Notes under the pieces: model-generated
Database searches by the model: none
What the model saw: only the letters and a program-made list of their open reading frames with translations
Told to the model about the DNA's origin: nothing
In this document: positions 1 through 10,600 of the stretch, in pieces
Numbering within the stretch: position 1 is the stretch's first letter
Layout of the letters: the number at the start of each line of letters is the position of its first letter
NCBI GenBank assembly: GCA_017983635.1
Contig: JAGOBA010000005.1
Span: forward strand, 124,001 to 188,000
From: Alphaproteobacteria bacterium
GTDB taxonomy: Bacteria > Pseudomonadota > Alphaproteobacteria > Micropepsales > Micropepsaceae
DNA length: 64,000 nt
Direction of reading: 5' to 3'
Program-made: the position numbers and the translations under genes

Positions 1-4
1 CAAC

Positions 5-721
5 ATGAGCCAGACCGCCCGAAACCCAGTCTATTGCGCCCTCGACACGACCGACGTGGGCCAAGCGCTCGCCTGGGCGCGCGCGATCAAGCCTTATGTC
101 GGCGGCCTGAAAGTCGGGCTCGAGTTCTTCAACGCCAACGGCCCACAGGGTGTCGCCAAAATCGTCGAAGTCGGCCTGCCCGTCTTCGCCGATCTCAAGC
201 TGCACGACATCCCGAACACGGTCGCGGGCGGCATCCGCGCCGTGCTGCCGCTCGGCATCTCGATCGTCAACGTCCATGCGGCAGGCGGCGAAGCGATGCT
301 GCGCGCCGCCGCCGACGCCGCCGCGACAGCAGGCGCCAAACGCCCAAGGGTCATCGGCGTCACGATGCTGACCAGTCTCGACCAATCCGACCTGGCGGCG
401 ACCGGCGTCAGCGGCACACCGACCGAGCACGTCACGCGCCTCGCCAAACTCGCGAAGACCGCAGGCCTCGACGGCGTCGTTTGCAGCGCGCACGAGATCG
501 CGCCGCTCCGCCAAGCGCTCGGCCCCGACTTCATGCTGATCGTCCCTGGCATCCGCCCCGCAGGTGCCGCGGTGGGCGATCAGAAGCGCGTGATGACGCC
601 GCGCGAAGCGACCAAACTCGGCGCCACGATCCTCGTCATCGGCCGCCCGATCACCGCGGCCGCCGATCCCGCCGCCGCTGCCCGCGCCATCCACGACGAC
701 TTGTTCCCGGCCGCGGCATGA
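5..721 (+). CDS. pyrF: orotidine 5'-phosphate decarboxylase
   Basis: PyrF converts OMP to UMP, the last step of de novo pyrimidine synthesis in the cytoplasm. The 238-residue product has the usual length for the bacterial family. The FADLKLHDIPNT segment near residue 62 carries the catalytic Asp-x-Lys-x-x-Asp array, and the C-terminal VPGIRP and VIGRPIT phosphate-binding motifs are present. Its TGA overlaps the ATG of trpF as ATGA, so translation is probably coupled into the trp genes. Only four bases lie upstream in the window, so the promoter is not visible. Confidence 0.97.
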   Translation: MSQTARNPVYCALDTTDVGQALAWARAIKPYVGGLKVGLEFFNANGPQGVAKIVEVGLPVFADLKLHDIPNTVAGGIRAVLPLGISIVNVHAAGGEAMLRAAADAAATAGAKRPRVIGVTMLTSLDQSDLAATGVSGTPTEHVTRLAKLAKTAGLDGVVCSAHEIAPLRQALGPDFMLIVPGIRPAGAAVGDQKRVMTPREATKLGATILVIGRPITAAADPAAAARAIHDDLFPAAA

Positions 722-1368
722 GCGGCGCCATCAAAATCTGCGGCATCAAGACGACGGACGCAATCGACGCAGCCGCCCGCGCCGGCGCGACGCATGTCGG
801 CTTCAACTTCTTTCCGAAAAGCCCGCGCATGATCGCGCCTGAAGACGCCGGCAAGCTCGCCGAGCGCGCCCCGGGTCTGCGGACCGTGGCGCTGACCGTC
901 GATGCCGACGACGAAACGATGCACGCCATCTCGCTCGGCCTCCACCCGCAAATGTGGCAGCTGCACGGCGATGAGACGCCGGAGCGCGTGAGCGCCATCC
1001 GCCAAACGTTCCGCGTCCCCGTGATGAAAGCGATCGCCATCGAAAGCAAAGCCGACATCGCGCGCGCCCATGCGTTCGAGCATGCCGCCGACTGGCTGCT
1101 CTTCGACGCAAAGCCGACGGACCTGCCCGGCGGCAACGGTCTCGTCTTCGATTGGAACCTGATCGCCGGCGAAACCTGGAAGAAGCCCTGGATGCTCTCC
1201 GGCGGCCTCGCCCCGGACAACGTCGCGCAAGCCATTCGCACCACCCGTGCCCGTGCCGTCGACGTCGCCTCAGGCGTCGAGAAGGCGCGCGGGCAAAAAG
1301 ATCCGAAACTGATCGAACGCTTCATCGCCTGCGCGCGCGAAGCCTTCGCCGAGAAACACACGTCATGA
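718..1368 (+). CDS. trpF: phosphoribosylanthranilate isomerase
   Basis: TrpF isomerises N-(5-phosphoribosyl)anthranilate in tryptophan synthesis. The 216-residue product begins with an [12 protein letters not shown] segment carrying the family's KICG motif, continues with [10 protein letters not shown], and ends with the phosphate-binding LSGGL and VDVASGVE motifs of the TIM barrel. The frame stays open far upstream, but the ATG overlapping the pyrF stop gives exactly the family N-terminus. Its own TGA overlaps the trpB ATG. Confidence 0.96.
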   Translation: MSGAIKICGIKTTDAIDAAARAGATHVGFNFFPKSPRMIAPEDAGKLAERAPGLRTVALTVDADDETMHAISLGLHPQMWQLHGDETPERVSAIRQTFRVPVMKAIAIESKADIARAHAFEHAADWLLFDAKPTDLPGGNGLVFDWNLIAGETWKKPWMLSGGLAPDNVAQAIRTTRARAVDVASGVEKARGQKDPKLIERFIACAREAFAEKHTS

Positions 1369-2582
1369 GTCCGATGAAACCCAACTCGTATCGCACCGGC
1401 CCCGACGCCGACGGCCACTTCGGCCTCTATGGCGGCCGCTACGTCGCCGAAACGTTGATGCCGCTGATCCTCGATCTGGAGAAAGCGTACAACGCCGCGA
1501 AAGCCGACCCGAGCTTCCAAGCCGAGCTCGACGACTTTCTCGAGCACTATGTCGGCCGCCCCTCGCCGCTCTATTTTGCCGAGCGACTGACCGCACACTT
1601 CGGCGGCCCGAAGATCTATTTCAAGCGCGACGAGCTCAACCACACCGGCGCGCACAAGATCAACAACTGCATGGGCCAGATCTTGCTCGCGCGCCGCATG
1701 GGCAAGAAGCGCATCATCGCCGAAACCGGCGCGGGCCAGCACGGCGTAGCGACCGCGACGGTGGCCGCGCGCTTTGGCCTGCCCTGCGTCGTCTACATGG
1801 GCGAGGACGACATTAAGCGCCAATCGCCGAACGTCTTCCGCATGCGCCTGCTGGGCGCCGAAGTCGTGCCGGTGAAGTCGGGCTCGCGCACGCTGAAAGA
1901 CGCTATGAACGAAGCGCTGCGCGATTGGGTCTCCAACGTCGAAAGCACGTTCTACATCATCGGCACCGTTGCCGGTCCCCATCCCTATCCGGCCCTCGTG
2001 CGCGACTTCCAATCCGTGATTGGCAAAGAAGCCCGCGCGCAGATGCTCGCCCGTGAAGGCCGCCTGCCCGACGCCGCGGTCGCCTGCATCGGCGGCGGCT
2101 CGAATGCGATGGGCTTGTTCTATCCCTTCCTCGACGACAGTGAAGTCGCGCTCTACGGCGTCGAAGCGGCCGGCCACGGCATCGAAACCGGCCAGCACGC
2201 GGCCTCCCTCGCGGGCGGCCGCCCCGGCGTTCTGCACGGCAATCGCACGTACTTGCTGCAAGACGACGACGGTCAGATCATTGAAGCCCATTCGATTTCC
2301 GCGGGCCTCGACTACCCCGGCATCGGCCCCGAGCACGCCTGGCTGCACGACATGAAGCGCGTGAACTACGTCCACGCAACCGACAAGGAAGCGCTCGATG
2401 CCTTCCAACTCTGCGCCAGACAAGAAGGCATCATCCCGGCCTTAGAACCCGCGCACGCGCTGGCCTTCACGCAAAAACTCGCCAAGCAAATGCCAAAAGA
2501 CAAAATCATCCTCATGAACATGTGCGGCCGAGGCGACAAAGACATCTTCGCCGTCGCCGAACATTTGGGGGTGAAACTGTGA
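1365..2582 (+). CDS. trpB: tryptophan synthase beta chain
   Basis: TrpB is the PLP-dependent subunit that condenses indole with serine. The 405-residue product has the expected length. The HTGAHKINN motif places the PLP-binding lysine at about residue 98, and the ETGAGQHG and GGGSNAMG cofactor-binding loops are intact. The start chosen is the ATG overlapping the trpF stop; a longer frame upstream gives a low-complexity Arg-rich extension and was rejected. It overlaps trpA by four bases, as expected for an alpha2-beta2 complex made from one message. Confidence 0.97.
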   Translation: MSPMKPNSYRTGPDADGHFGLYGGRYVAETLMPLILDLEKAYNAAKADPSFQAELDDFLEHYVGRPSPLYFAERLTAHFGGPKIYFKRDELNHTGAHKINNCMGQILLARRMGKKRIIAETGAGQHGVATATVAARFGLPCVVYMGEDDIKRQSPNVFRMRLLGAEVVPVKSGSRTLKDAMNEALRDWVSNVESTFYIIGTVAGPHPYPALVRDFQSVIGKEARAQMLAREGRLPDAAVACIGGGSNAMGLFYPFLDDSEVALYGVEAAGHGIETGQHAASLAGGRPGVLHGNRTYLLQDDDGQIIEAHSISAGLDYPGIGPEHAWLHDMKRVNYVHATDKEALDAFQLCARQEGIIPALEPAHALAFTQKLAKQMPKDKIILMNMCGRGDKDIFAVAEHLGVKL

Positions 2583-3403
2583 GCCGCATCTCTGCCCGCT
2601 TCGCCGAACTGAGAAAACAAAACCGCGCCGGCTTCGTCGCGTTCATCACCGCCGGCGATCCCAATCTTGAAACCTCGTTCGAGATCCTGAAGGGCCTGCC
2701 CGCGGCCGGCGCCGACGTGATCGAGCTCGGCATGCCGTTCACCGATCCGATGGCCGACGGCCCGGCGATCCAGTTGGGATCGCTACGCGCGCTTCGCGCC
2801 GGTCAGACGATGAAGAAGACGCTCGACCTCGTCCGCCGCTTCCGCGAAGCCGACAAGACGACGCCCATCGTCCTCATGGGCTACTACAACCCGATCTATT
2901 CCTACGGCGGCGAGAAGTTCTGCCGTGACGCCAAGGACGCCGGCGTCGACGGCCTGATCATCGTCGACTTGCCGCCCGAGGAAGACGCCGAACTTCGCAC
3001 CCCGGCGAAGGCCGCCGGCCTCGACATCATTCGCCTCTCGACCCCAACCACCGACGCCAAGCGCCTGCCCGCCGTCCTCGATGGGGCGACCGGCTTCCTC
3101 TATTACGTCTCCATCACCGGGGTGACGGGCACGAAAACCATCGACGTCGATGCCATTACGACCGCCTTGAAACCGCTGAAATCAGCCACATCTCTACCCG
3201 TGGCCGTGGGCTTCGGCATCAAGACGGAAGCCGACGCCAAGGCAGTGGCTAGAGTCGCAGATGCGGCGGTGGTCGGCTCGGCCTTAGTCTCAGAGATCGG
3301 CCAATTTGTGGACGCACAAGGTAAAATATCCCCAGGGGCCGCCAAAGCTGTGTTAGGATTGGCGTCTCGACTCGCCGCAGCGGCGCACAGCGCCCGGTCC
3401 TGA
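2579..3403 (+). CDS. trpA: tryptophan synthase alpha chain
   Basis: TrpA cleaves indole-3-glycerol phosphate to indole and passes indole to TrpB. The start is a GTG inside the trpB stop (GTGA overlap) with a GGGGG-type ribosome-binding site just upstream, giving 274 residues beginning SRISARF after the initiator. The catalytic Glu lies in [11 protein letters not shown] and the catalytic Asp in [11 protein letters not shown]. The C-terminal phosphate-binding GFGI loop is present. The gap to accD is only about 50 bases, so all six genes to folC may be one transcript. Confidence 0.96.
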   Translation: MSRISARFAELRKQNRAGFVAFITAGDPNLETSFEILKGLPAAGADVIELGMPFTDPMADGPAIQLGSLRALRAGQTMKKTLDLVRRFREADKTTPIVLMGYYNPIYSYGGEKFCRDAKDAGVDGLIIVDLPPEEDAELRTPAKAAGLDIIRLSTPTTDAKRLPAVLDGATGFLYYVSITGVTGTKTIDVDAITTALKPLKSATSLPVAVGFGIKTEADAKAVARVADAAVVGSALVSEIGQFVDAQGKISPGAAKAVLGLASRLAAAAHSARS

Positions 3404-3454
3404 AAGCGGCGGGCGATCTGGGGGTAGTTAACAGTCGGTAACAGCGGTCAGGGC

Positions 3455-4387
3455 ATGAACTGGATCACGAATTTCGTCCGCCCCAAAATCAAGTCGTTGT
3501 GGAGTGCAAAGTCGGACACGCCGGACAATCTCTGGCGCAAATGTCCGTCGTGCGCGGGGATGATCTTCCACCGCGATCTCGACGCGGCACAGTTCGTCTG
3601 CATGCATTGCGACGCGCACATGAAAATCGGCGCCGTCGCGCGCATGAAGAACCTGTTCGATGAAGGCGCGTGGGACGACATCGCGCTCCCCGAAGTGCCG
3701 CTCGACCCGCTGAAGTTCAAAGATGAAAAGCGCTACGCCGATCGCCTGCGCGAAGCGCGCGCGAAGACCGGCGAGCTCGACGCGCTGAAGGCCGCACGCG
3801 GCACAATCAGCGGCGTCCGCACGACCGTTGCCGTTCAATCGTTCGATTTCATGGGCGGCTCGCTCGGCATGGCCGTGGGCGAAGGCCTGATTGCGGCGAT
3901 GCGCGCGGCGATCGACCACAACACGCCGTTCGTGCTCTTCACCGCCTCCGGCGGCGCCCGCATGCAAGAGGGCATTCTTTCGCTGATGCAGATGCCGCGC
4001 GTCACGATCGCGGTGCAAATGCTGCGCGAAGCGGGCCTGCCCTACATCGTCTGCCACACCGACCCGACGACGGGCGGCGTGACGGCGTCCTACGCGATGC
4101 TGGGCGACATTCACGTCTCGGAACCGGGCGCGCTCATCGGCTTCGCCGGTCCCCGCGTGATCGAAAACACGATCCGCGAGAAACTGCCGGAAGGCTTCCA
4201 ACGCGCGGAATACCTGCTCGACCACGGCATGGTCGACATGGTCGTCCACCGCCACAAGATGCGCGAAGCCTTGGGCCGCCTGCTCAAGCTCCTGACCCGC
4301 AAGGCGGCACGCACGGTCGCGGTTCGCCCATATGAGGCGGTCGGCCCCTATGCCGTACCGGCGCCGTTCCCCAAACCGTTGGTATGA
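3455..4387 (+). CDS. accD: acetyl-CoA carboxylase carboxyltransferase subunit beta
   Basis: AccD is the zinc-bearing beta subunit of the carboxyltransferase that transfers CO2 from biotin to acetyl-CoA in fatty-acid synthesis. The 310-residue product has the N-terminal zinc ribbon (CPSC near residue 30, CMHC near residue 50) followed by the crotonase-like domain with the SGGARMQEG oxyanion-hole motif and [16 protein letters not shown]. The start is an ATG after a short spacer from trpA. Its TGA overlaps folC, the usual alphaproteobacterial arrangement. Confidence 0.96.
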   Translation: MNWITNFVRPKIKSLWSAKSDTPDNLWRKCPSCAGMIFHRDLDAAQFVCMHCDAHMKIGAVARMKNLFDEGAWDDIALPEVPLDPLKFKDEKRYADRLREARAKTGELDALKAARGTISGVRTTVAVQSFDFMGGSLGMAVGEGLIAAMRAAIDHNTPFVLFTASGGARMQEGILSLMQMPRVTIAVQMLREAGLPYIVCHTDPTTGGVTASYAMLGDIHVSEPGALIGFAGPRVIENTIREKLPEGFQRAEYLLDHGMVDMVVHRHKMREALGRLLKLLTRKAARTVAVRPYEAVGPYAVPAPFPKPLV

Positions 4388-5712
4388 GCGATCAGTCGCG
4401 AGACACCTTGGCTAGCGATGAGATACTCGCCCGCCTGACGGCGCTTCATCCGAAAATCATCGACCTCTCGCTGGGCCGCATCGAGCGCTTGCTCGCAAGC
4501 CTCGGCAACCCGCAGCGCCGCCTGCCGCCGGTGATCCACGTCGCCGGCACGAACGGCAAGGGCTCCACCTGCGCCTTCCTGCGCGCGATGCTGGAGGCGA
4601 GCGGCAAGCGCGTCCACGTCTACTCCTCGCCCCACCTCGTGCACTTTCACGAACGCATCCGCTTAAGCGGCAAGCTGATCGACGAAGACGAACTCTCGGC
4701 TCTGCTCGAAGAGTGCGAGCAAGTGAACGCGGGCGAGCAAATTACCTTCTTCGAAATCACCACTGCCGCAGCCCTCCTCGCCTTCACCCGTCACAAAGCC
4801 GACGCCGTGATCTTGGAAGTGGGCTTGGGCGGCATCCACGATGCGACGAACGTGATTGAGCGCCCGGCCGCAACGATCATCACGCCCGTCGACCTCGACC
4901 ATCAGCACTATCTGGGGCCCACGATCGAAAAGATCGCGGGCGAAAAAGCCGGCATCATGAAACGCGGCATCCCCTGCATCATGGGCCCGCAATCCGACGA
5001 AGGCCGCGAGGTCATCGAAGCCCGCGCGCAAGCACTGAATGTCGCCCTCTCGATCTGGGGCCAGGATTTCATGGCGCACGAAGAGCACAAGCGCATGGTC
5101 TATCAGGACGAAGACGGTCTGATCGACCTGCCGCTGCCCCGCTTGCCCGGCGCGCATCAGATCGTCAACGCCGCAACCGCGATCGCCGCACTGCGCAAAA
5201 TCCCGGCCTTCAAGCTTGAAGACACCGCCTTCGAAGACGGCCTAATCACCGTCGACTGGCCGGGCCGCATGCAGCGTCTAACCCGCGGCCCTTTGGTCTC
5301 GGCCGCGCCGAAGGGCGCCGAGATCTGGCTCGACGGCGCCCACAACCCGCACGGCGCCCGCGCGCTGGCGCATGCACTCGCCGACCTCGAAGACCGTAAC
5401 CCGCGCCCGCTCTACATGATCTGCGGCATGCTGCAGACGAAAGACGCGCGCGGCTATCTCGCGACCTTCCGCGGCCTCGCCAAACACGTGACCACCGTCG
5501 CGATCCCCGGCGACGCGAAGAGCCAAGGCGCCGGCCAACTCTACGACGCCGCGCGCGAAGAAGGCCTGGAGGCCCACCCAGCCCCCTCGATCGAAGACGC
5601 CATGCTCCAAATCGAAGCCCGCGCCCAACTCGCCGGCAAAAAAAACCCACCCCGCATCGTCATCTGCGGCTCGCTCCACCTAGCCGGTGCCGTGTTGCGG
5701 GAGAATGGTTAG
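4384..5712 (+). CDS. folC: bifunctional folylpolyglutamate synthase/dihydrofolate synthase
   Basis: FolC adds glutamate to dihydropteroate and to folates. The 442-residue Mur-ligase-type protein has the [11 protein letters not shown]-loop near residue 60, [12 protein letters not shown] after it, and the C-terminal [10 protein letters not shown] motif. It starts at the ATG overlapping the accD stop. A kinase-like gene follows after 6 bases, so readthrough is likely. Confidence 0.95.
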   Translation: MSDQSRDTLASDEILARLTALHPKIIDLSLGRIERLLASLGNPQRRLPPVIHVAGTNGKGSTCAFLRAMLEASGKRVHVYSSPHLVHFHERIRLSGKLIDEDELSALLEECEQVNAGEQITFFEITTAAALLAFTRHKADAVILEVGLGGIHDATNVIERPAATIITPVDLDHQHYLGPTIEKIAGEKAGIMKRGIPCIMGPQSDEGREVIEARAQALNVALSIWGQDFMAHEEHKRMVYQDEDGLIDLPLPRLPGAHQIVNAATAIAALRKIPAFKLEDTAFEDGLITVDWPGRMQRLTRGPLVSAAPKGAEIWLDGAHNPHGARALAHALADLEDRNPRPLYMICGMLQTKDARGYLATFRGLAKHVTTVAIPGDAKSQGAGQLYDAAREEGLEAHPAPSIEDAMLQIEARAQLAGKKNPPRIVICGSLHLAGAVLRENG

Positions 5713-5718
5713 GCTTCA

Positions 5719-6582
5719 ATGCCAAACGCAGAAATGCCCCGCAGCTTGATCGCGCGGCAGTTCCCGCACTGGGCGCATTTGCCGTTGAGCCACGTGAACA
5801 GCGCAGGCACTGACAATCACATCTGGCGTTTGGGTTCGACCCTCGCCATCCGCATGCCGAAAGTGGACTGGGCAGCCGAGTCTGTCGCCCGCGAGTGTGA
5901 ATTTCTTCCCCGGTTCCGTGGCCTGCCATTGGCGATACCGAACGTCGCCGCGCGGGGCATGCCTGACGAAGGCTATCCCTACGTGTGGTCGGTGTGCGAA
6001 TGGATCGAGGGGGAGGCGGAAAGGTTCGATACCCTCAACGATCCCGTCCAGGCTGCGCGCGATCTTGCGGAGTTTATCCTCGCGATGCGAACGCGCGACA
6101 CAACCGGCGGACCAGTCTCCGGTCCGGGCAACAATCTCCGCGGCGGACCATTAGCCCCACGGGATCGGCATACGCGCAAGGCCATCGCCAATCTGGCGCA
6201 CGAGATCGACGCGCCGCGCGCAATCGGTATGTGGGATGCCGCCCTCGCCGCACCTACCTCCGAGAACAGCGACGCTTGGATTCATAGCGACTTGAAAGAA
6301 GGGAACCTGCTGATGCGCGACGGCCGTCTAGCGGCCGTCATTGATTTCGGAATGCTGGCGGTGGGCGACGAAGCGGTGGACCTGACGCCTGCCTGGAGCT
6401 GTTTCGAAGGCCCCGCTCGCATCGCGTTCCTTGCTGCACTCGATCCCGGTTCCGCCTGCGTGGCCCGCGCCAAAGGTTGGACGCTCTCGATTGCCGCAAT
6501 CACGTGGGCTTACTATCGGGACAAAAATCCCACGCTGACCCAAATCTCCCAGCAAACGCTGCATAGGCTGCTGAGCGAGTAG
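5719..6582 (+). CDS. APH-fold phosphotransferase family protein
   Basis: This 287-residue protein has the aminoglycoside/choline kinase fold. The N-terminal NSAGTDNHIWRLG glycine-rich region is followed by LAIRMPK, which supplies the ATP-binding lysine. The catalytic loop is IHSDLKEGNLL, and the metal-binding Asp is in VIDFGMLAVGDEAVDL. Macrolide and aminoglycoside kinases and metabolic small-molecule kinases share these motifs, so the substrate cannot be assigned. It sits 6 bases after folC, where many relatives run straight to thioredoxin, so it may be a later addition to the operon. Confidence 0.8.
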   Translation: MPNAEMPRSLIARQFPHWAHLPLSHVNSAGTDNHIWRLGSTLAIRMPKVDWAAESVARECEFLPRFRGLPLAIPNVAARGMPDEGYPYVWSVCEWIEGEAERFDTLNDPVQAARDLAEFILAMRTRDTTGGPVSGPGNNLRGGPLAPRDRHTRKAIANLAHEIDAPRAIGMWDAALAAPTSENSDAWIHSDLKEGNLLMRDGRLAAVIDFGMLAVGDEAVDLTPAWSCFEGPARIAFLAALDPGSACVARAKGWTLSIAAITWAYYRDKNPTLTQISQQTLHRLLSE

Positions 6583-6607
6583 CTTGGAGCTCGGTTACAT
6601 CTCTTTG

Positions 6608-6747
6608 TGTCATCCCGGCCGAACGGAGCGAAGCGGAGAGAGCGCCGGGACCCAGGAGACCGGGCACTGCATTTCAGTCGACGCGACCGTTTCGGCTGCC
6701 TGGGTCCCGGCTCGCGCTTCGCTACGCTCCGCTTGGCCGGGATGACA
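6608..6747. repeat. large imperfect inverted repeat (REP/MITE-like)
   Basis: About 48-base arms face each other around a roughly 40-base loop. The outer ends read TGTCATCCCGGCC and GGCCGGGATGACA, and the inner ends CCGGGACCCAGG and CCTGGGTCCCGG. The arms match over most of their length. The element lies between the converging ends of the APH-fold kinase gene and the first thioredoxin gene. It could act as a bidirectional terminator. No transposase is nearby. Confidence 0.75.
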
Positions 6748-6776
6748 GCTCAGTTCGAATCCGCGTCAGCACCACT

Positions 6777-7094
6777 CTAAATCGACTGCTCGATCCACTC
6801 CCGGATCTTGCCCTTCGGCATCGCGCCACTGCGCGACGCCGCGACCTGGCCGTCCTTGAAGATCAGCATCGTCGGAAACCCGCGCACGCCGTATTTGTTC
6901 GTGACGTTGGGACTTTCTTCCGCGTTCACTTTCACGATCGTGATCTTGTCGCCGATCTCGCCCGAAAGTTCGTCGAGTGACACCGCGAGTGGTTTGCACG
7001 GCGCGCACCATTCCGTGAAGAAGTCGACGAGCACCGGCTTCGCAGAACCAAGAACATCGCGCTGAAAGCTGGAATCGGTCACGGTGACGCTCAT
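6777..7094 (-). CDS. thioredoxin-like protein with WCAPC active site
   Basis: A 105-residue thioredoxin-fold protein, a close paralogue of the upstream trxA product. The redox motif is WCAPC (Cys30, Cys33) instead of WCGPC, preceded by DFFTE instead of DFWAE. The cis-Pro loop GFPTMLIF is intact. The ATG has a GGAGG site 7 bases upstream. The frame extends 73 codons further upstream, but that stretch includes the terminator of trxA and has no thioredoxin features. The altered dipeptide between the cysteines should shift the redox potential; partner specificity is unknown. Confidence 0.88.
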   Translation of the reverse strand: MSVTVTDSSFQRDVLGSAKPVLVDFFTEWCAPCKPLAVSLDELSGEIGDKITIVKVNAEESPNVTNKYGVRGFPTMLIFKDGQVAASRSGAMPKGKIREWIEQSI

Positions 7095-7184
7095 CGAAAA
7101 TCCTCCGAATCGTGGGTTAGCTGAGGGCCGCAAGACTTGGCAGACGCACTGTTCAGCGTCGAGGCAATAGCCGCAACGTCCACC

Positions 7185-7220
7185 GCAAAAAAAGAAGCCG
7201 CCCAGAATCCCAGGCGGCTT
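7185..7220 (-). terminator. rho-independent terminator after trxA
   Basis: Read on the minus strand, an AAGCCGCC/GGCGGCTT stem with a 10-base loop is followed by a run of seven T residues. It lies 25 bases beyond the trxA stop. It implies that the second thioredoxin gene needs its own promoter. Confidence 0.8.
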
Positions 7221-7245
7221 TGCGATTCTTTCGTTTGAACGCCGG

Positions 7246-7563
7246 TCAGATCGTCGAGTCGATCCATTCCTTGATCTTCTGCTTCGGCATCGCGCCGATT
7301 TTCGTGGCGGCAACCTGGCCGTTCTTGAAAATCATAAGCGTCGGAATTCCCTTGACGCCGTATTTCACGGGCACAGTGGGATTCTCATCCACGTTCAGCT
7401 TCGCCACCGTGATCTTCGTACCCAGCTCGCTGGCAAGTTCTTCCAGCGCCGGACCGATCTGGCGGCACGGTCCGCACCACTCGGCCCAGAAGTCGACCAG
7501 CACGGGCTTGGACGAATTCAGCACGTCTTTCTCAAAGTTGGCGTCGGTAACCTTCGCGGCCAT
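7246..7563 (-). CDS. trxA: thioredoxin
   Basis: Canonical 105-residue thioredoxin, the general cytoplasmic disulfide reductant. It has DFWAEWCGPC with Cys30 and Cys33, the cis-Pro loop GIPTLMIF and the C-terminal GAMPKQKIKEWID helix. It sits downstream of addA, a common alphaproteobacterial neighbour. An intrinsic terminator separates it from its WCAPC paralogue. Confidence 0.95.
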   Translation of the reverse strand: MAAKVTDANFEKDVLNSSKPVLVDFWAEWCGPCRQIGPALEELASELGTKITVAKLNVDENPTVPVKYGVKGIPTLMIFKNGQVAATKIGAMPKQKIKEWIDSTI

Positions 7564-7609
7564 GTCAGACCTAACCTTTCAAACGAGTTCAATGTCGTTG
7601 CCATGAAAT

Positions 7610-10600
7610 CTAGGTAGCCCCATGAGAGGGGTCAAGCGCGCTCACGCTTTCTTCAAGCCGCCTTGAAGCGATCGGCGTCAGGCGGGGCTCCGCGGTCCAA
7701 AGAATGGCGCAGTTAACCGCCCGTCCTGGGAACAGCCGTGCCACAGCGAGACGATAAAGTGCGAGCTGCGTCACATACCCTGTCGGAATCGCAGAATCCG
7801 CCTTGGGCACCACGCGGTCGGTCTTGAACTCGACGATCAGCACGTCTTTGTCGCCCACGACCACCCGGTCGAGCCGCGCCGCGACCTGCACGCGGTCGCC
7901 GCGCCAATCGACCACGCCATGCAACGGCACCTCGCCGTAGGAGCCCGGCCCGAACAGATGGGCAAGCAGCAAATCGCGCCGCACGCGCAATGCCTCATTC
8001 GCCGCCGACTGCGCCTGCGCCGCGTCACCCAAGATTTCCGTCGCGACCTCAAGCGCCAGCGCGCCCCACTTCGCCGCCGGCGCCGATCCAATCCGCTCCA
8101 ACGCGCGGTGAATAGCGCGCCCGCGCTCCAACCCGCCGACACCCGTTCCATCGCCGCGCGAGCGCCCCGGCTGCACCAACGACGGCGCCACATGCCGCAG
8201 CTCGCGCTCCTCGGCGGCAACGGTGCGCACCCACGAAGGCAGCGCATCGGCACGCTCCGGCGTGCGCGCGCCACGATCAAGCACCGGCGCGGGCACCTCG
8301 CCGAAGCGCCGGATCGTATCCTCCGGTGGGAGCACAATCTCGTCCGCCTCGAGCGTCTTCATCGCCTGCTCGACCAACGTGTACCAACACCCCGGCTCCC
8401 GCCCGCGCACACCCTCGTAGCCGCAGATATAGAGCCGGTCGCGCGCCCGCGTCAGCGCCACGTAGAGCAAGCGCCGATACTCCCGCATCCGCTCCTCCGC
8501 GCCCGCCGCCCGCGCCGCCGCCCGCACCGGATCGTCGCGCTTGCTTTCGACCTTCCAAAGCGGCGCCTGCTCCGACTGCAGCAGATCCTTGTCGTGCCGC
8601 CCGTGCTTCGGCGTCGTGCAGGTGTCCGGCAGGATAACGACCGGGGCCTCAAGCCCCTTCGACGCGTGCACCGTCATCACCCGCACGGAACCTTCGCCCC
8701 GATCTTGATCGCGCTTGATCTGAGTTTCCGTGTTTTCGATCGCGTGCAGGAACGACTCAAGCGACGGCGTATGCGCTTGCTCGAATGCCAACGCGGCGTT
8801 CAAAAACTCCTCGATCGGATCGGCCGCATCGAATCCTAAACGCCCCAGCATCTTCGTCCAACCGCCGTGCTCACTCAGCACGCTGGCGTAGAACTCATAG
8901 GGCTGCAGCATGTCCGCCTGCGCCCACACCCGCTCAAGGAACGCCGCGGCGGACGCAAACCGCGCCTCACCCTTGCATGCACGCAGCACCGACCACAGCG
9001 GCCCCTTGCGCCCATGCGCCAGCGCAAACAAAGCGTCGTCGTCGAGCCCGCACAATGGTCCCTTCAGCACCGCCGCCAACGTCAAATCGTCATGCGGCAT
9101 CAACACAAACCGCCCGAGCGCGATCAGATCCATCACCGCGATGTGTTCGGCCAGCTTCAGCCGGTCCGCCCCCGCAACCGGGATCGCCCGGCGCTTCAGC
9201 TGCCGGATGATCTCGTCGGCGAGCAGATTGCGCCGGCGAACCAGGATCATCACGTCGCCCGCCGTCATCGGCCGGATCCGCTTCAGCTCCTTATCGTAGA
9301 TCGCTTCGCCGCTCGCGAGCCATTCTCGAATCCGCTCCGCGATCGATTGCGCCAGCTTCACCGCCGGATGAGCCGCCTCAATCCGATCGACCGGCGCATC
9401 CCACGCATCCGGCTCGACCACACTGGCCGGCTTCACCGTCGGCCAAAGCTCGACCAAGCCCGCCATGTCGAGACGCACCGCTTCATGCTCGGTCGCAACC
9501 TCATCGATCATCACCCCGTCGCGCGCCGCCGGATCGGCGAACACCTGATCAACAAGCTCCAAAATCCGCGGTGCCGATCGGAACGAACGCGTAAGCCCGA
9601 CCAGCTCGAACTCCGCCCGCGCCCCGCGCGCCTGCTCGCCGATCACGGTGCGCGTCTCGACGAACGAGGCCGGCCGCGCGCCTTGGAACGACATGATCGA
9701 TTGCTTTACATCGCCGACCGCAAAGACCGTGCGCTGCACCGGCGCATTCTGCCGATCCGCACCAAGACCGGAGAAGAACTCCTCGGCCACCGCCGTGATG
9801 ATCTTCCACTGCGCGGGGCTCGTGTCCTGCGCCTCGTCGACCAGAATATGATCGATACCGCCGTCGAGTTTGTAGAGGATCCACCCCGCCCCAGGGTTCG
9901 TGAACAGCGCCACCGCCCGCCCAATTAGGTCGTCATAGTCGAGCATCGCCCGGCGCGACTTGATTTCGCTATAGGCCTTCAACATCGCCGCCGCGACATG
10001 CAACAGGTGCGCCGAGTTCTGCGCCACGAAGAGCGCGTTCAACCGAGCCCGCGTCGAGAGAACGATCCCGACATACCGCTCGAGCAGCGCCCCAATCGCA
10101 GGGTCGGCGCCGAGCACCGCCTTCGACGCCAGCCTCGCCCTAGGCTCACCGTCTTGTGTCAGTAACTGAGCCGTCAGCTGCTCGAACGCCGCCTGATCCG
10201 GCTGTCGCGCCAGTCGCGCGAACGCCCGCGCGCGTTGCTGATCGGTCTTGCCCCCAAGCGCCAACGCCGCCGTCACCCGCATCAACTGCGCCGGCTCGAA
10301 CGCCTCGATCGCCGCCGCCAAAATCGAGCGCTCGTCCGTCCCCGGCGCCAAATCGACGGCGCGCCAGAGAATGCGCTTCAGGCTCCCGGGTGAAGCGTCG
10401 ACCAGAAACGGCTCGACCCAGTTACGTTCGCCCGCAACCCCGCGCATCAGCGCATCGAACCGCTCCTCACCCGCGTGCTCCGTCAGCGCCACAATCGAAT
10501 CCGCCAGCGCCGCATCGCTCGTTGTCGCGCGGCGGAGCACGGCCTCCTTGGCAAGGTCGATCAACTCCTCCGTCGCCCGCTCATCGAGCACGGAGAACTG

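Noticed and set aside
651..2423. A 590-codon open frame antisense to trpF/trpB
   Set aside because: It mirrors the high-GC codon pattern of conserved genes on the other strand, has no recognisable domain and would overlap two certain genes entirely.
7095..7313. 73-residue N-terminal extension of the WCAPC thioredoxin
   Set aside because: It reads through the trxA terminator and its coding sequence has no similarity to thioredoxins; a good ribosome-binding site supports the shorter start.
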